Shown here: positions 55,550 to 64,000 of the stretch, one piece after another
Layout of the letters: each line of letters starts with the position of its first letter
Numbering within the stretch: the first letter of the stretch is position 1
Origin: Mycolicibacterium diernhoferi
Lineage (GTDB): Bacteria; Actinomycetota; Actinomycetes; Mycobacteriales; Mycobacteriaceae
DNA length: 64,000 nt
Direction: 5' to 3'
Assembly: GCF_019456655.1 (NCBI RefSeq)
Contig: NZ_CP080332.1
Span: 1,674,001 to 1,738,000, forward strand
Program-made: the position numbers and the translations under genes
The notes under the pieces: model-generated
The model's input: only the letters and a program-made list of their open reading frames with translations
Told to the model about the DNA's origin: nothing
The model's database searches: none

Positions 55550-56461
55550 CTACCGGGTGCAGGTGGCGATCATCGAGTCGTTGGCCTGCACCGCGACCGC
55601 GGCGCCGCTGCCGTCGACGATCGAGCAGTTGAGCTGGCCGCCCACGCTGGTCGCCGTCACCGACGACAGCGTCACACCCGGGTCCAGGGTGACGGTTTTC
55701 ACCCACGGCAGCGCGACGTTCACGTCGGTCCGCAGGGCACCCTGCGCATCGGTATAGATGACGGTCACCAGATCGAGCAACGGCCGGTTGCCGGTCACGT
55801 GATAGGTGACGGTGCGCGCCGCCAGCGCCGGGTCGGCCACCGGCGCCTCCGGGACGACGACCGGGGCGGGCACCACGGGGGCGGGCTCCGGGGCCGGTAG
55901 CACCGCACTCGGGGTGGGTGTGACGGTCGTGACAGTCTCGGGCAGCGTGGCGCCGCCGGGGACGGGCGGCGGCGGGGCAGGGACCCCGGCGGTCGGGGTC
56001 GGGGCCGACGCGGTCGGCGTCGCGGGCGCCGACGGCACGGCCGGCTCGGTGGTCGCCGAGGAGGCGGCGGCCGAGACGGTGCCGCTGTCGCCGTCGCCCA
56101 GGATGATGCCGGTGCAGATGACCGCGACCATCAGGATGACGCCGGCGACGCCGGCCACCCAGATCCAGCGCCGGTCGAGTTGGTCGTGGTAGTCCGCCGG
56201 GTACTGGTAGTCGGTGTAGTCGGTGTCGACATCGGCCGGGTAGCGCGGGGTGTCGTTCGACTCGCCGCTGTTCGGGTCGTAGTCGCGGGGCTGGTACCCG
56301 TCGTAACCGTCATGGTCGCGCGGAGTGCGGTAGGCATCCCCCGTGTCGAAGCTGGGGTCGAACCCGTCCGCAGCGTCCCAGGTGTCGGTGGCGTACTCCG
56401 ATCGGTAGCTGCCCGAATAGCGACTGCGGGTGGTCGAATATGGCGAATATTGCCTGCTCAT
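55550..56461 (-). CDS. Membrane protein with MmpS-like C-terminal domain (Rv3209 type)
   Basis: 303 residues. A Tyr/Asp-rich N-terminal cytoplasmic segment (about 1-108) precedes one membrane helix (WIWVAGVAGVILMVAVICTGIIL), a Pro/Ala/Thr-rich linker and a compact extracellular beta domain (from RTVTYHVTGNRPLLDLVTVIYTDAQGA) resembling MmpS proteins. The closing CSIVDG...MIATC Cys pair may form a disulfide. ATG 56461 is chosen; ATG 56488 would add nine residues. Function unknown. Confidence 0.82.
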   Translation of the reverse strand: MSRQYSPYSTTRSRYSGSYRSEYATDTWDAADGFDPSFDTGDAYRTPRDHDGYDGYQPRDYDPNSGESNDTPRYPADVDTDYTDYQYPADYHDQLDRRWIWVAGVAGVILMVAVICTGIILGDGDSGTVSAAASSATTEPAVPSAPATPTASAPTPTAGVPAPPPPVPGGATLPETVTTVTPTPSAVLPAPEPAPVVPAPVVVPEAPVADPALAARTVTYHVTGNRPLLDLVTVIYTDAQGALRTDVNVALPWVKTVTLDPGVTLSSVTATSVGGQLNCSIVDGSGAAVAVQANDSMIATCTR

Positions 56462-56719
56462 AACGTAATTCCCAGATCGTTCCGGCACGTACCTGGTCGA
56501 TGCTAGTGGTGCAAAAGTGACAGCTGATGTTGACGCGGTCGCGGTCCGGTCACGGTCCGGACTCGGTCTGGTCAGGACGCTTCACTGCCGGCGCAACGCG
56601 CAGGTCAAGGCGCGTGGAGGCGCCCGGGGCGGCGCTGAAGCGATCCCCCTGGTCGTTGTGCACGGGTGCGCCGTACTAGCCTGATTGCACGCATCGCCAT
56701 CCAACCGAAAGGCCACAGC

Positions 56720-56968
56720 GTGGACATCAAGATCGGGGTCACCGACAGCCCGCGAGAGCTGATCATCAGCACCGCGCAGACACCCGACGAGGTGGAGCAG
56801 GCGATCGTCAAATCACTGTCCGACGCCTCGGCGCTGCTCGCGCTGTCCGACGACAAGGGCCGGCGCTACCTGGTGCCGTCGGCGAAGATCGCCTACGTCG
56901 AGATCGGCGCCGCCGACAATCGCCGGGTCGGTTTCGGGGTCGGCGCAGAGGCCATCAAGACCAGCTAG
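56720..56968 (+). CDS. DUF3107 protein TB9.4
   Basis: 82 residues from GTG 56720 with GAAAGG upstream. It begins MDIKIGVTDSPRELI and ends VGFGVGAEAIKTS, matching the small TB9.4 protein (Rv3208A) of M. tuberculosis. The fold is small alpha/beta and cytoplasmic. It converges on the TetR gene with 19 bases between stops. Function unknown. Confidence 0.88.
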   Translation: MDIKIGVTDSPRELIISTAQTPDEVEQAIVKSLSDASALLALSDDKGRRYLVPSAKIAYVEIGAADNRRVGFGVGAEAIKTS

Positions 56969-56979
56969 TTGTCAGCTGG

Positions 56980-57686
<707 letters not shown>

Positions 57687-57842
57687 CTACTCGGGCCGTT
57701 TATCGGCAGCTTCCACCTGCTGATCGCCACGACATTACTACCGCACCCAGGCAGAGAGTCGGGTGTAGGCCGTTAGGCCTACCTCGACGTGTCGGTGGCG
57801 TGCCGGAATGGGATGCGCCGCGCCTTGTGCCATCCTGGTTCG

Positions 57843-59012
57843 GTGACCTACGACCCGGGGCGTCGCGTCGGCGACCGAGTTCGGTCCGGCGGGCGGGAGC
57901 GCAGCGACTCGGGGGATCAGAACCGCGGGCGGGAGCGCAGCGACTCGGGATATCCACGCAGCGTGCCCGGGGGAGCACCCCCGCGTGCCCGGCAGTTCGA
58001 CGACCCGGACCGGATACCGGTGCGGCGTGACGACATGCGGGAGCCGCTGCGCGCGCAGCGCGATCCGCTGGCCGAGGACCACGGCCGGCCCCGCGCCAAC
58101 CGCGACGAGCACCAGCAGTGGCGCAAGCAGACCTGGCTGGGCCGGTTCGTCTCGACCTACGGGTGGCGCGCCTATGCGCTGCCGGTCCTCGCCGTGGTGA
58201 CCTGCATCGTGCTGTATCAGACGGTGACCGGCACCGGTGCGCCCAGCTCGGTCAGCGCGGAAGGCCCGGTGCAGGGCCCGCCGACGATCGACGCCCCGAG
58301 CACCGCCATCGTCGGCGCACCGCCCAAGGGACTGACCGAGTTCGACGCCAACCTGCCCACCGGCATCCTGCCCGGCGGGGGACCGTTCACCCAGGCCGGT
58401 GCCAAGACCTGGCACATCGTGCCGGGCACCTCACCCAAGATCGGTCAGGGCACCGACAAGACCTTCACCTACACCGTCGAGGTCGAGGACGGCCTGGACA
58501 CCGCCTCCTTCGGCGGTGACGAGGGATTCGCCCGGATGGTCAGCGAAACCCTGGCCAACCCGAAGAGCTGGACGCACAACGCGCAGTTCGCGTTCCTGCG
58601 GGTGGACAACGACAGCGAGGGCCCACCGGACTTCCGGGTGTCGCTGACCTCGCCGCAGACCATCCGCGAGGGGTGTGGCTACGACATCCCGCTGGAGGCG
58701 TCCTGCTACAACCCGGCCTACCTGGGCGATCAGGCCCGGGTGTTCATCAACGAAGCGCGCTGGGTGCGCGGGGCCACCTCGTTCCAGGGCGACATCGGGT
58801 CCTACCGGCAGTACGTGATCAATCATGAGGTCGGTCACGCCATCGGCTACCGCCAGCACGAACCGTGCCCGGAGAACGGTGCGCTGGCGCCGATCATGAT
58901 GCAGCAGACATTCTCGACCAGTAACAACGACGGCGCCCGCTTCGACGCGGAGTCCGTCCAGGCCGACGGCCTGACCTGCCGCTTCAATCCCTGGCCGTAC
59001 CCGATCGCCTGA
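57843..59012 (+). CDS. DUF3152 protein, putative secreted-side zinc protease
   Basis: 389 residues. An Arg/Asp-rich cytoplasmic N terminus (1-105) with a tandem repeat is followed by one membrane helix (YALPVLAVVTCIVLYQTV, ~113-130) and an extracytoplasmic domain. There H328-E-V-G-H332-x2-G335-x3-H339 resembles the metzincin zinc motif with one extra spacer residue. Cys pairs (GCGYDIPLEASCYN, EPCPENG) may form disulfides. This suggests a membrane-anchored metalloprotease, but activity is inference. Corresponds to Rv3207c. GTG 57843 chosen. Confidence 0.85.
   Translation: MTYDPGRRVGDRVRSGGRERSDSGDQNRGRERSDSGYPRSVPGGAPPRARQFDDPDRIPVRRDDMREPLRAQRDPLAEDHGRPRANRDEHQQWRKQTWLGRFVSTYGWRAYALPVLAVVTCIVLYQTVTGTGAPSSVSAEGPVQGPPTIDAPSTAIVGAPPKGLTEFDANLPTGILPGGGPFTQAGAKTWHIVPGTSPKIGQGTDKTFTYTVEVEDGLDTASFGGDEGFARMVSETLANPKSWTHNAQFAFLRVDNDSEGPPDFRVSLTSPQTIREGCGYDIPLEASCYNPAYLGDQARVFINEARWVRGATSFQGDIGSYRQYVINHEVGHAIGYRQHEPCPENGALAPIMMQQTFSTSNNDGARFDAESVQADGLTCRFNPWPYPIA
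57889..57949 (+). repeat. Tandem 36-base repeat inside the DUF3152 gene
   Basis: A 25-base unit with core GAGCGCAGCGACTCGGG occurs at 57889-57913 and again at 57925-57949, spacing 36 bases (12 codons), so the frame is kept. It encodes two copies of GRERSDSG in the cytoplasmic tail. The repeat suggests recent slippage or insertion of a small element. Confidence 0.75.
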
Positions 59013-59178
59013 CGTCCCGGGCCCCGGGCGTGCGCATCGCGTCCGGCTCGTCGCCGAGCGGTGAGTAGAAGCGCACACTGGTCATGGGCGCGGGAACGTA
59101 TTGGGCTGAATTGCTGTTGAGTACGTGTGCCTGGTCTGATGGGCCGGAGAAATTCGTCGTCGATTCGAGGAGCGCACG

Positions 59179-60354
59179 GTGACGTCGTTGCCACCGCTGG
59201 TGGAGCCAGCCGCTGAACTGACCCGCGAGGAGGTCGCCCGGTACAGCCGGCACCTGATCATCCCGGACATGGGGGTGGACGGTCAGAAGCGTCTGAAGAA
59301 CGCCAAGGTGCTGGTCATCGGCGCCGGCGGGCTCGGCTCGCCGACATTGCTCTACCTGGCCGCCGCGGGTGTCGGAACCATCGGCATCGTCGAGTTCGAC
59401 GTCGTCGACGAGTCCAATCTGCAGCGCCAGATCATCCACGGCCAGTCCGATATCGGCCGGTCGAAGGCGCAGAGCGCCCGGGATTCGGTGCTCGAGGTCA
59501 ACCCGCTGGTGAACGTGGTGCTGCACGAGGTGCGCCTGGAACCCGAGAACGCGGTGCAGCTGTTCTCCCAGTACGACCTGATCCTGGACGGCACCGACAA
59601 CTTCGCGACCCGCTACCTGGTCAACGACGCCGCGGTGCTGGCGGGCAAGCCCTACGTGTGGGGCTCGATCTACCGCTTCGAGGGCCAGGTGTCGGTGTTC
59701 TGGGAGGACGCCCCCGACGGATTGGGCCTGAACTACCGCGATCTGTACCCCGAACCGCCGCCGCCGGGCATGGTCCCGTCCTGCGCCGAGGGCGGTGTGC
59801 TCGGCATCCTGTGTGCGTCGATCGCCTCGGTGATGGGCACCGAGGCCATCAAGCTGCTCACCGGCATCGGGGATCCGCTGCTGGGCCGGCTCATGGTCTA
59901 CGACGCGCTCGACATGACCTACCGGACGATCAAGATCCGCAAGGATCCGTCGACCCCGAAGATCACCGAACTCATCGACTACGAGGCGTTCTGCGGTGTG
60001 GTGTCCGACGAAGCCGCCCAAGCGTCGGCCGGCGCCACCGTCACCCCGCGTGAACTGCGCGAACTCCTCGACTCGGGCAAGCCGGTGGCGTTGATCGACG
60101 TCCGCGAACCGGTGGAGTGGGAGATCAACCACATCGAGGGCGCGACGCTGATCCCCAAGTCGGTGATCGAGGCGGGTGCCGGCCTGGCCACCGTCCCGCA
60201 GGACAAGACCGCGGTGCTCTACTGCAAGACCGGGGTCCGTTCGGCGGAGATGCTGGCCGTGCTGAAGAAGGCCGGCTTCGCCGACGCGCTGCACCTGCAG
60301 GGCGGAATTGTGGCGTGGGCGAAACAACTCGAGCCCGACATGGTCATGTACTGA
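59179..60354 (+). CDS. moeZ: Adenylyltransferase/sulfurtransferase MoeZ
   Basis: 391 residues. The N-terminal E1-like ThiF/MoeB domain (1-270) has VIGAGGLGSPTLLYLA, the Arg/Lys set RQIIHGQSDIGRSKAQS and LDGTDNFATRYLVND. The C-terminal rhodanese domain has the active-site loop VLYCKTGVRSAEML. It activates sulfur-carrier proteins (MoaD, CysO, ThiS types) by adenylation and sulfur transfer. GTG 59179 follows GAGG-containing sequence. Corresponds to Rv3206c (moeB1/moeZ). Confidence 0.94.
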   Translation: MTSLPPLVEPAAELTREEVARYSRHLIIPDMGVDGQKRLKNAKVLVIGAGGLGSPTLLYLAAAGVGTIGIVEFDVVDESNLQRQIIHGQSDIGRSKAQSARDSVLEVNPLVNVVLHEVRLEPENAVQLFSQYDLILDGTDNFATRYLVNDAAVLAGKPYVWGSIYRFEGQVSVFWEDAPDGLGLNYRDLYPEPPPPGMVPSCAEGGVLGILCASIASVMGTEAIKLLTGIGDPLLGRLMVYDALDMTYRTIKIRKDPSTPKITELIDYEAFCGVVSDEAAQASAGATVTPRELRELLDSGKPVALIDVREPVEWEINHIEGATLIPKSVIEAGAGLATVPQDKTAVLYCKTGVRSAEMLAVLKKAGFADALHLQGGIVAWAKQLEPDMVMY

Positions 60355-60391
60355 CCGCGTGTCGACCTCCGCACCGCTTAGGCTGACGTGC

Positions 60392-61246
60392 GTGTCTGAC
60401 GATCTGCCGCCCGATCATGTGATGGCGGCCTTCGGTTTGACCGGCCTGTCGCCGGTGCCGCTGGGGTCCAGCTGGGAGGGTGGCTGGCGTTGCGGCGAGG
60501 TGGTGCTCTCGATGGTCGCCGACCACGCCCGCGCCGCCTGGTCTGCCAAGGTCCGCGAGACGCTGTTCGCCGACGGGATCCGGCTGGCCCGCCCGGTCCG
60601 CTCCACCGACGGCCGCTATGTGGTGGCCGGGTGGCGTGCGGACACCTTCGTCGCCGGCACCCCCGAACCCCGCCACGACGAGGTCGTCTCGGCCGCCGTC
60701 AGGTTGCACGAGGCCACCGCGAAGCTGGAGCGCCCGCGGTTCCTGACCCAGCCGCCGGTGGCCCCGTGGTCCGACGTCGACGTCTTCATCGCCGCCGACC
60801 GCGCGGCCTGGGAGGACCGGCCGTTGCACGGCCTGCCGCCGGGCGCCCGGGTGTCACCGGGATCGGCGGACGGCCAGAAGTCCGCCGAGCTACTTAATCA
60901 GCTCGCGACATTGCGCAAACCGACCCGCAGCCCGAGCCAGCTGGTGCACGGAGATCTCTACGGCACAGTGCTTTTCGCCGGTACCGCGGCGCCCGGCATC
61001 ACCGACATCACCCCGTACTGGCGGCCGGCATCGTGGGCCGCCGGGGTCGTGGTGGTCGACGCGCTGGCCTGGGGCGAGGCCGACGACGGTCTGGTCGAGC
61101 GGTGGGCGCCGCTGCCCGAGTGGCCGCAGATGTTGTTGCGGGCCTTGATGTTCCGGCTGGCTGTGCACGCGCTGCATCCGCGCTCGACGGCGTCGGCGTT
61201 CCCGGGCCTGGCCCGCACCGCCGCGTTGGTCCGGCTCGCCCTCTAG
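60392..61246 (+). CDS. Aminoglycoside-phosphotransferase-like protein (TIGR02569 type)
   Basis: 284 residues from GTG 60392. The motif LVHGDLYGTVLF near residues 184-195 resembles the catalytic Brenner motif HGDLxxxN of choline/aminoglycoside kinases but lacks the Asn. ITDITPYWRPASWAAGVVVVDALAW follows as the metal-site equivalent. Kinase activity is therefore doubtful. Located after moeZ as Rv3205c. Function unknown. Confidence 0.8.
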   Translation: MSDDLPPDHVMAAFGLTGLSPVPLGSSWEGGWRCGEVVLSMVADHARAAWSAKVRETLFADGIRLARPVRSTDGRYVVAGWRADTFVAGTPEPRHDEVVSAAVRLHEATAKLERPRFLTQPPVAPWSDVDVFIAADRAAWEDRPLHGLPPGARVSPGSADGQKSAELLNQLATLRKPTRSPSQLVHGDLYGTVLFAGTAAPGITDITPYWRPASWAAGVVVVDALAWGEADDGLVERWAPLPEWPQMLLRALMFRLAVHALHPRSTASAFPGLARTAALVRLAL

Positions 61247-61257
61247 GTCCGTGCGAT

Positions 61258-61300
61258 TTGTGGAGTGTTTCCCGGAATGAGTCCGGGTTTCGCTCCACAA
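61258..61300. terminator. Long stem-loop between convergent genes
   Basis: Outer arms TTGTGGAG (61258-61265) and CTCCACAA (61293-61300), inner arms CCCGGA (61271-61276) and TCCGGG (61282-61287). It fills the gap between the convergent kinase-like and ATL genes and probably marks transcript ends, though U-runs are absent. In size it resembles the inverted repeat after manA. Confidence 0.5.
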
Positions 61301-61301
61301 G

Positions 61302-61601
61302 TCACCGGAAGCGGTGGCGGTACTCGCGCAGCGCCACCCGGCCGTCGAGGGCCAGCACCCCTTCGGTGCGTAGTCGTTCCAGCTGTCTGGTGGCCAGGTG
61401 CGGCGCCGGGCGCCCGGACGCCGGGATCACCCGGTGCCACGGCAGATCCGAGGAATCGGTGCGCATGATCCAGGCCACGATGCGCGGGCTGGACAACTCC
61501 GCCTCCTCGGCGAGATCACCGTAGGTGCTCACCCGGCCGGCCGGGATGGCGGCCACCAGTGCCCGCACCTTCTCGACCTGATCCTCGGTGATGGGCGCCA
61601 T
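61302..61601 (-). CDS. Alkyltransferase-like DNA-binding protein (ATL)
   Basis: 99-residue MGMT-fold protein in which the methyl-acceptor Cys is replaced by Trp: PWHRVI with W55 instead of PCHRV. It keeps the Tyr/helix-turn-helix element RVSTYGDLA and the Arg finger in SSPRIVAWIM. ATLs bind O6-alkylguanine without repair and hand lesions to nucleotide excision repair. Corresponds to Rv3204. ATG 61601 sits four bases after the lipV stop. Confidence 0.93.
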   Translation of the reverse strand: MAPITEDQVEKVRALVAAIPAGRVSTYGDLAEEAELSSPRIVAWIMRTDSSDLPWHRVIPASGRPAPHLATRQLERLRTEGVLALDGRVALREYRHRFR

Positions 61602-61604
61602 GGC

Positions 61605-62396
61605 TCAGATCAGATGGGCGCGGATGATGGCGGCGGTCTCGGCGGGCCGCGCCTGGGCCACCATGTGGTCGCAGTCCACCTCGGTCAGCGTGAACGCCGC
61701 ACCCAGTGCGTCGCGCAGCGCGCCGATCAGCTCGGCGGTCGCATACGGCGGGGTGGTGCGGGTCGCCAGCACCAGGGTGGTGGGTGTTCCGCTGCGCGGC
61801 AACGCAATCGGACGGGTCAGCTCGCTCCAGTACGACATCGTCGCGGGGATGCTGATGCGCCAGCCGAGACGGCCGTCGGGCAACTCGATGAGGTGCTCGT
61901 CGAGTTCGCGTTCCAGCTCGTCGGGGAACTCGGCGGCGACCTCACCCCACGATCCGGACAGCTTGTCGGCGATCGCCTCGTCGCGGTCGGGGTAGTCGGG
62001 GGAGGACAGCATCGCATCGGCGATCTCGGCCATCCAGGCGCCGTCGAGCGCCACCGCCGGATCCAGCAGCACCAGACCGGAGACCAGGTCGGGCCGGGCC
62101 GCGGCCAGGTTGAGCGCCACCGCGCCACCGAACGAGTGCCCGACCACCAGGACGGGCCCATCGGCCTCGGCGTCCAGCAGTGCCGCCAGCGCGTCGACGT
62201 TGGCGTCCAGCGTCCAGGGCGCCGCCCAGCTGGACCGGCCGTGCCCGATCAGATCCGGTGCGAGCATCGAGAACTCGGGCAGGTGCCGGGCGGACAACGT
62301 CTCCCAACGCCGGCCGTGCCCGGTCAGTCCGTGCACCGCGAGAATCTGCGGCGGACGGGACGGGCCGTAGCGATACACGTGGAGGTTGTCGGTCAC
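61605..62396 (-). CDS. lipV: Alpha/beta-hydrolase LipV
   Basis: 263 residues with the nucleophile elbow GHSFGGAVAL near residues 87-96, oxyanion HGLTGHGRRW near 19-28, an acid-bearing VLATRTTPPYA and the terminal His in DCDHMVAQARP. No signal peptide, so cytoplasmic. GTG 62396 gives the family start MTDNLHVYRYG. It shares a minus-strand transcript with the ATL gene. Corresponds to Rv3203. Natural ester substrate unknown. Confidence 0.9.
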   Translation of the reverse strand: MTDNLHVYRYGPSRPPQILAVHGLTGHGRRWETLSARHLPEFSMLAPDLIGHGRSSWAAPWTLDANVDALAALLDAEADGPVLVVGHSFGGAVALNLAAARPDLVSGLVLLDPAVALDGAWMAEIADAMLSSPDYPDRDEAIADKLSGSWGEVAAEFPDELERELDEHLIELPDGRLGWRISIPATMSYWSELTRPIALPRSGTPTTLVLATRTTPPYATAELIGALRDALGAAFTLTEVDCDHMVAQARPAETAAIIRAHLI

Positions 62397-62483
62397 CCTT
62401 CGATGCTAGGTGGGACGGCGGAGAGCGGCGGTGCCGGCCCAGGTCAGCGCCAGTTGTCGGACCCCCGTGATGTCATTGCGTCC

Positions 62484-64000
62484 ATGTCCGCACCGCACAC
62501 CGACCTGACTCCGCAGGCGCTCACCCGGCCGGGTGTGCGTGGCACGGTGCGGGTGCTCGGCGGTGCCGGCACGGGCAAGAGCACGCTGCTGGTCGACACC
62601 GCGGTCGGGCACATCGCCGCCGGGGTGGACCCGGAATCCGTTCTGCTGCTGACGGGCTCGGCGCGCCTCGGGGCGCAGTCACGCGCGGCGATCACCGCCG
62701 CGCTGCTCAACGCCGGGTCTCGCGGGGTGATCCAGGAGCCGGTGGTGCGCACCGTGCACTCGTACGCGTTCGCCGTGCTGCGGCTGGCCGCGCAGCGCAA
62801 CGGCGATCCGCCGCCGCGGCTGATCACCAGCGCCGAACAGGACGGCATCATCCGCGAGCTGCTCGCCGGTGATCTGGCCGACGGCGCCGAGAACTGGCCG
62901 CTGCCACTGCATCCGGCGCTGGGCACCGCCGGGTTCGCCACCGAGTTGCGGGACCTGTTGGCCCGCTGCGCCGAGCGCGGGGTCGACGCCCAGGCGCTGC
63001 AGCGCCTCGGCAAGCTGTCGGGTCGCCCGGAATGGGTGGCCGCGGGCCGGTTCGCCGCCACCTACGAGCAGGTGATGTTGTTGCGGTCCTCGGTGGGCAT
63101 GGCCGCGCCGCAGGCCACCGTGCCGGCGCTCGGCGCCGCCGAACTGGTCGGTGCGGCGCTGGACGCCTTCGCGCTGGACCCTGCCCTGCTGGCCGCCGAA
63201 CGCGCCCGGGTGCGGGTGCTGCTGGTCGACGACGCGCAGCAACTCGATCCGCAGGCCGCGCTGCTGGTACGGGTCCTGGCGGCCGGGGCCGACCTGGCGG
63301 TGCTCGCCGGCGATCCGGATCAGGCGGTGTTCGGTTACCGCGGCGGCGATCCCGCGCTACTGCGCACCGATACCCCCGCGGTCGTGCTCACCGAATCGCA
63401 CCGCTGCTCGGCGGCGGTAGCCGAGGCGGTCACCGGCATCGCCCGCCGGCTGCCCGGCCACGAAGGGCTGCGCGCATTCACCGGAGCCTCCGGCCGCCGG
63501 GGTTCGGTGACGGTCCGGATCGCGGCCTCCGCGCACGCCGAAGCCACCCTGATCGCCGATTCGCTGCGGCGCGCCCACCTCGTCGACGGGGTGCCGTGGT
63601 CCCAGATGGCCGTGATCGTCCGGTCGGTGCCGCGGGTCGGCGCGGCGCTGGGCCGGGCGCTGACCGCCGCCGGGGTCCCGGTGGATCTGCCGCCCGCCGA
63701 TCCGGGCCTGGCACAGCAGCCCGCGGTGCGCGCACTGCTCACCGTGCTCGACGCCACCGCCAACGGGTTGACCGGTCCGGCCGCGCTGGAACTGGTCACC
63801 GGCCCGATCGGCCGGGTCGACCCGGTGTCGTTGCGGCAGCTGCGGCGTGCCTTGCGCCGCACGATGGGGCAGCGCGACGAGTTCTCCACCCTGCTGGTGC
63901 GGGCCGTGCAGCGTGTCCCCGACGATCTGTCCGCCGATCTGGCCCGCTGCCTGCAACGCGTGCAGGCGGTGCTGCGTGCCGCCGGGCAGAGCCACCGCGG
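62484..64000 (+). CDS. adnA: UvrD-like helicase-nuclease subunit AdnA, N-terminal part (3' end outside window)
   Basis: Open from ATG 62484 to the window end with no stop; 505 codons visible. Superfamily I motifs are Walker A GGAGTGKSTLL near residues 26-36, QxR-type LTGSARLGAQSRAAI, a degenerate Walker B VLLVDDAQQL (DDAQ in place of DEAQ) near 249-258, and GDPDQAVFGYRGGDP near residue 274. In mycobacteria AdnAB resects double-strand breaks, and the AdnB motor dominates. Divergent from lipV, as Rv3202c/Rv3203. Confidence 0.92.
   Translation, partial: MSAPHTDLTPQALTRPGVRGTVRVLGGAGTGKSTLLVDTAVGHIAAGVDPESVLLLTGSARLGAQSRAAITAALLNAGSRGVIQEPVVRTVHSYAFAVLRLAAQRNGDPPPRLITSAEQDGIIRELLAGDLADGAENWPLPLHPALGTAGFATELRDLLARCAERGVDAQALQRLGKLSGRPEWVAAGRFAATYEQVMLLRSSVGMAAPQATVPALGAAELVGAALDAFALDPALLAAERARVRVLLVDDAQQLDPQAALLVRVLAAGADLAVLAGDPDQAVFGYRGGDPALLRTDTPAVVLTESHRCSAAVAEAVTGIARRLPGHEGLRAFTGASGRRGSVTVRIAASAHAEATLIADSLRRAHLVDGVPWSQMAVIVRSVPRVGAALGRALTAAGVPVDLPPADPGLAQQPAVRALLTVLDATANGLTGPAALELVTGPIGRVDPVSLRQLRRALRRTMGQRDEFSTLLVRAVQRVPDDLSADLARCLQRVQAVLRAAGQSHR

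Overview
The window reads as the chromosome of a mycobacterium, most likely a non-tuberculous, probably rapid-growing species (Mycolicibacterium type). Codons are strongly GC-rich, GTG and TTG starts and 1- to 4-base start/stop overlaps are common, and many products (MtrA, SigH, WhiB1, TB7.3) are close to identical to the M. tuberculosis proteins as I remember them. From about 1 to 36 kb and 47.8 to 64 kb the gene order follows the M. tuberculosis block from manA (Rv3255c) down to Rv3202c. I recognised this from memory, without a search. I saw no rRNA, tRNA, CRISPR array, insertion sequence or prophage.

Layout. 0-3 kb: end of manA, then an alkane hydroxylase operon (alkB, two rubredoxins, a TetR regulator). 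3-6.4 kb: S-adenosylhomocysteine hydrolase behind a candidate SAH riboswitch, a lipoprotein and a secreted lipase. 6.4-11.4 kb: tmk, then mtrA-mtrB-lpqB. 11.4-17.5 kb: an SDR, a ComF-type phosphoribosyltransferase, hibernation factor hpf, secA1 and an Rv3235-type protein. 17.6-24 kb: a WS/DGAT acyltransferase with an altered active-site motif, a BCCT transporter, and the DesA3 desaturase with its reductase, each behind a related palindromic operator. 24-31 kb: rsgA and aroA, a SRAP/HMCES protein coupled to a methyltransferase, and small enzymes. 31-36 kb: sigH-rshA, the 24-residue ribosomal protein bL37, the biotinylated TB7.3 protein, histidine kinase PdtaS, whiB1 with a CRP-like site, and a lipid kinase.

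36-47.8 kb is the accessory part, absent from the M. tuberculosis order as I recall it. It holds two catabolic units. One is a minus-strand set of two acyl-CoA dehydrogenases and a two-domain CoA-transferase next to a LysR regulator. The other is a TetR regulator with an LLM-type oxidoreductase, an aldehyde dehydrogenase and an SDR, which share a duplicated 18-bp operator.

47.8-64 kb returns to the conserved order: a GNAT, entC, gpm2, a ParA-like ATPase, a membrane beta-propeller protein, rhlE, a ferritin-like protein, TB9.4, a TetR, a DUF3152 putative metalloprotease, moeZ, a kinase-like protein, an alkyltransferase-like protein, lipV, and the 5' part of adnA running off the end.

The strongest non-routine signals are the candidate SAH riboswitch before ahcY, the shared TetR operator of the 44-47 kb cassette, the paired desaturase operators, the well-initiated N-terminal extension of SigH, and the altered acyltransferase motif.
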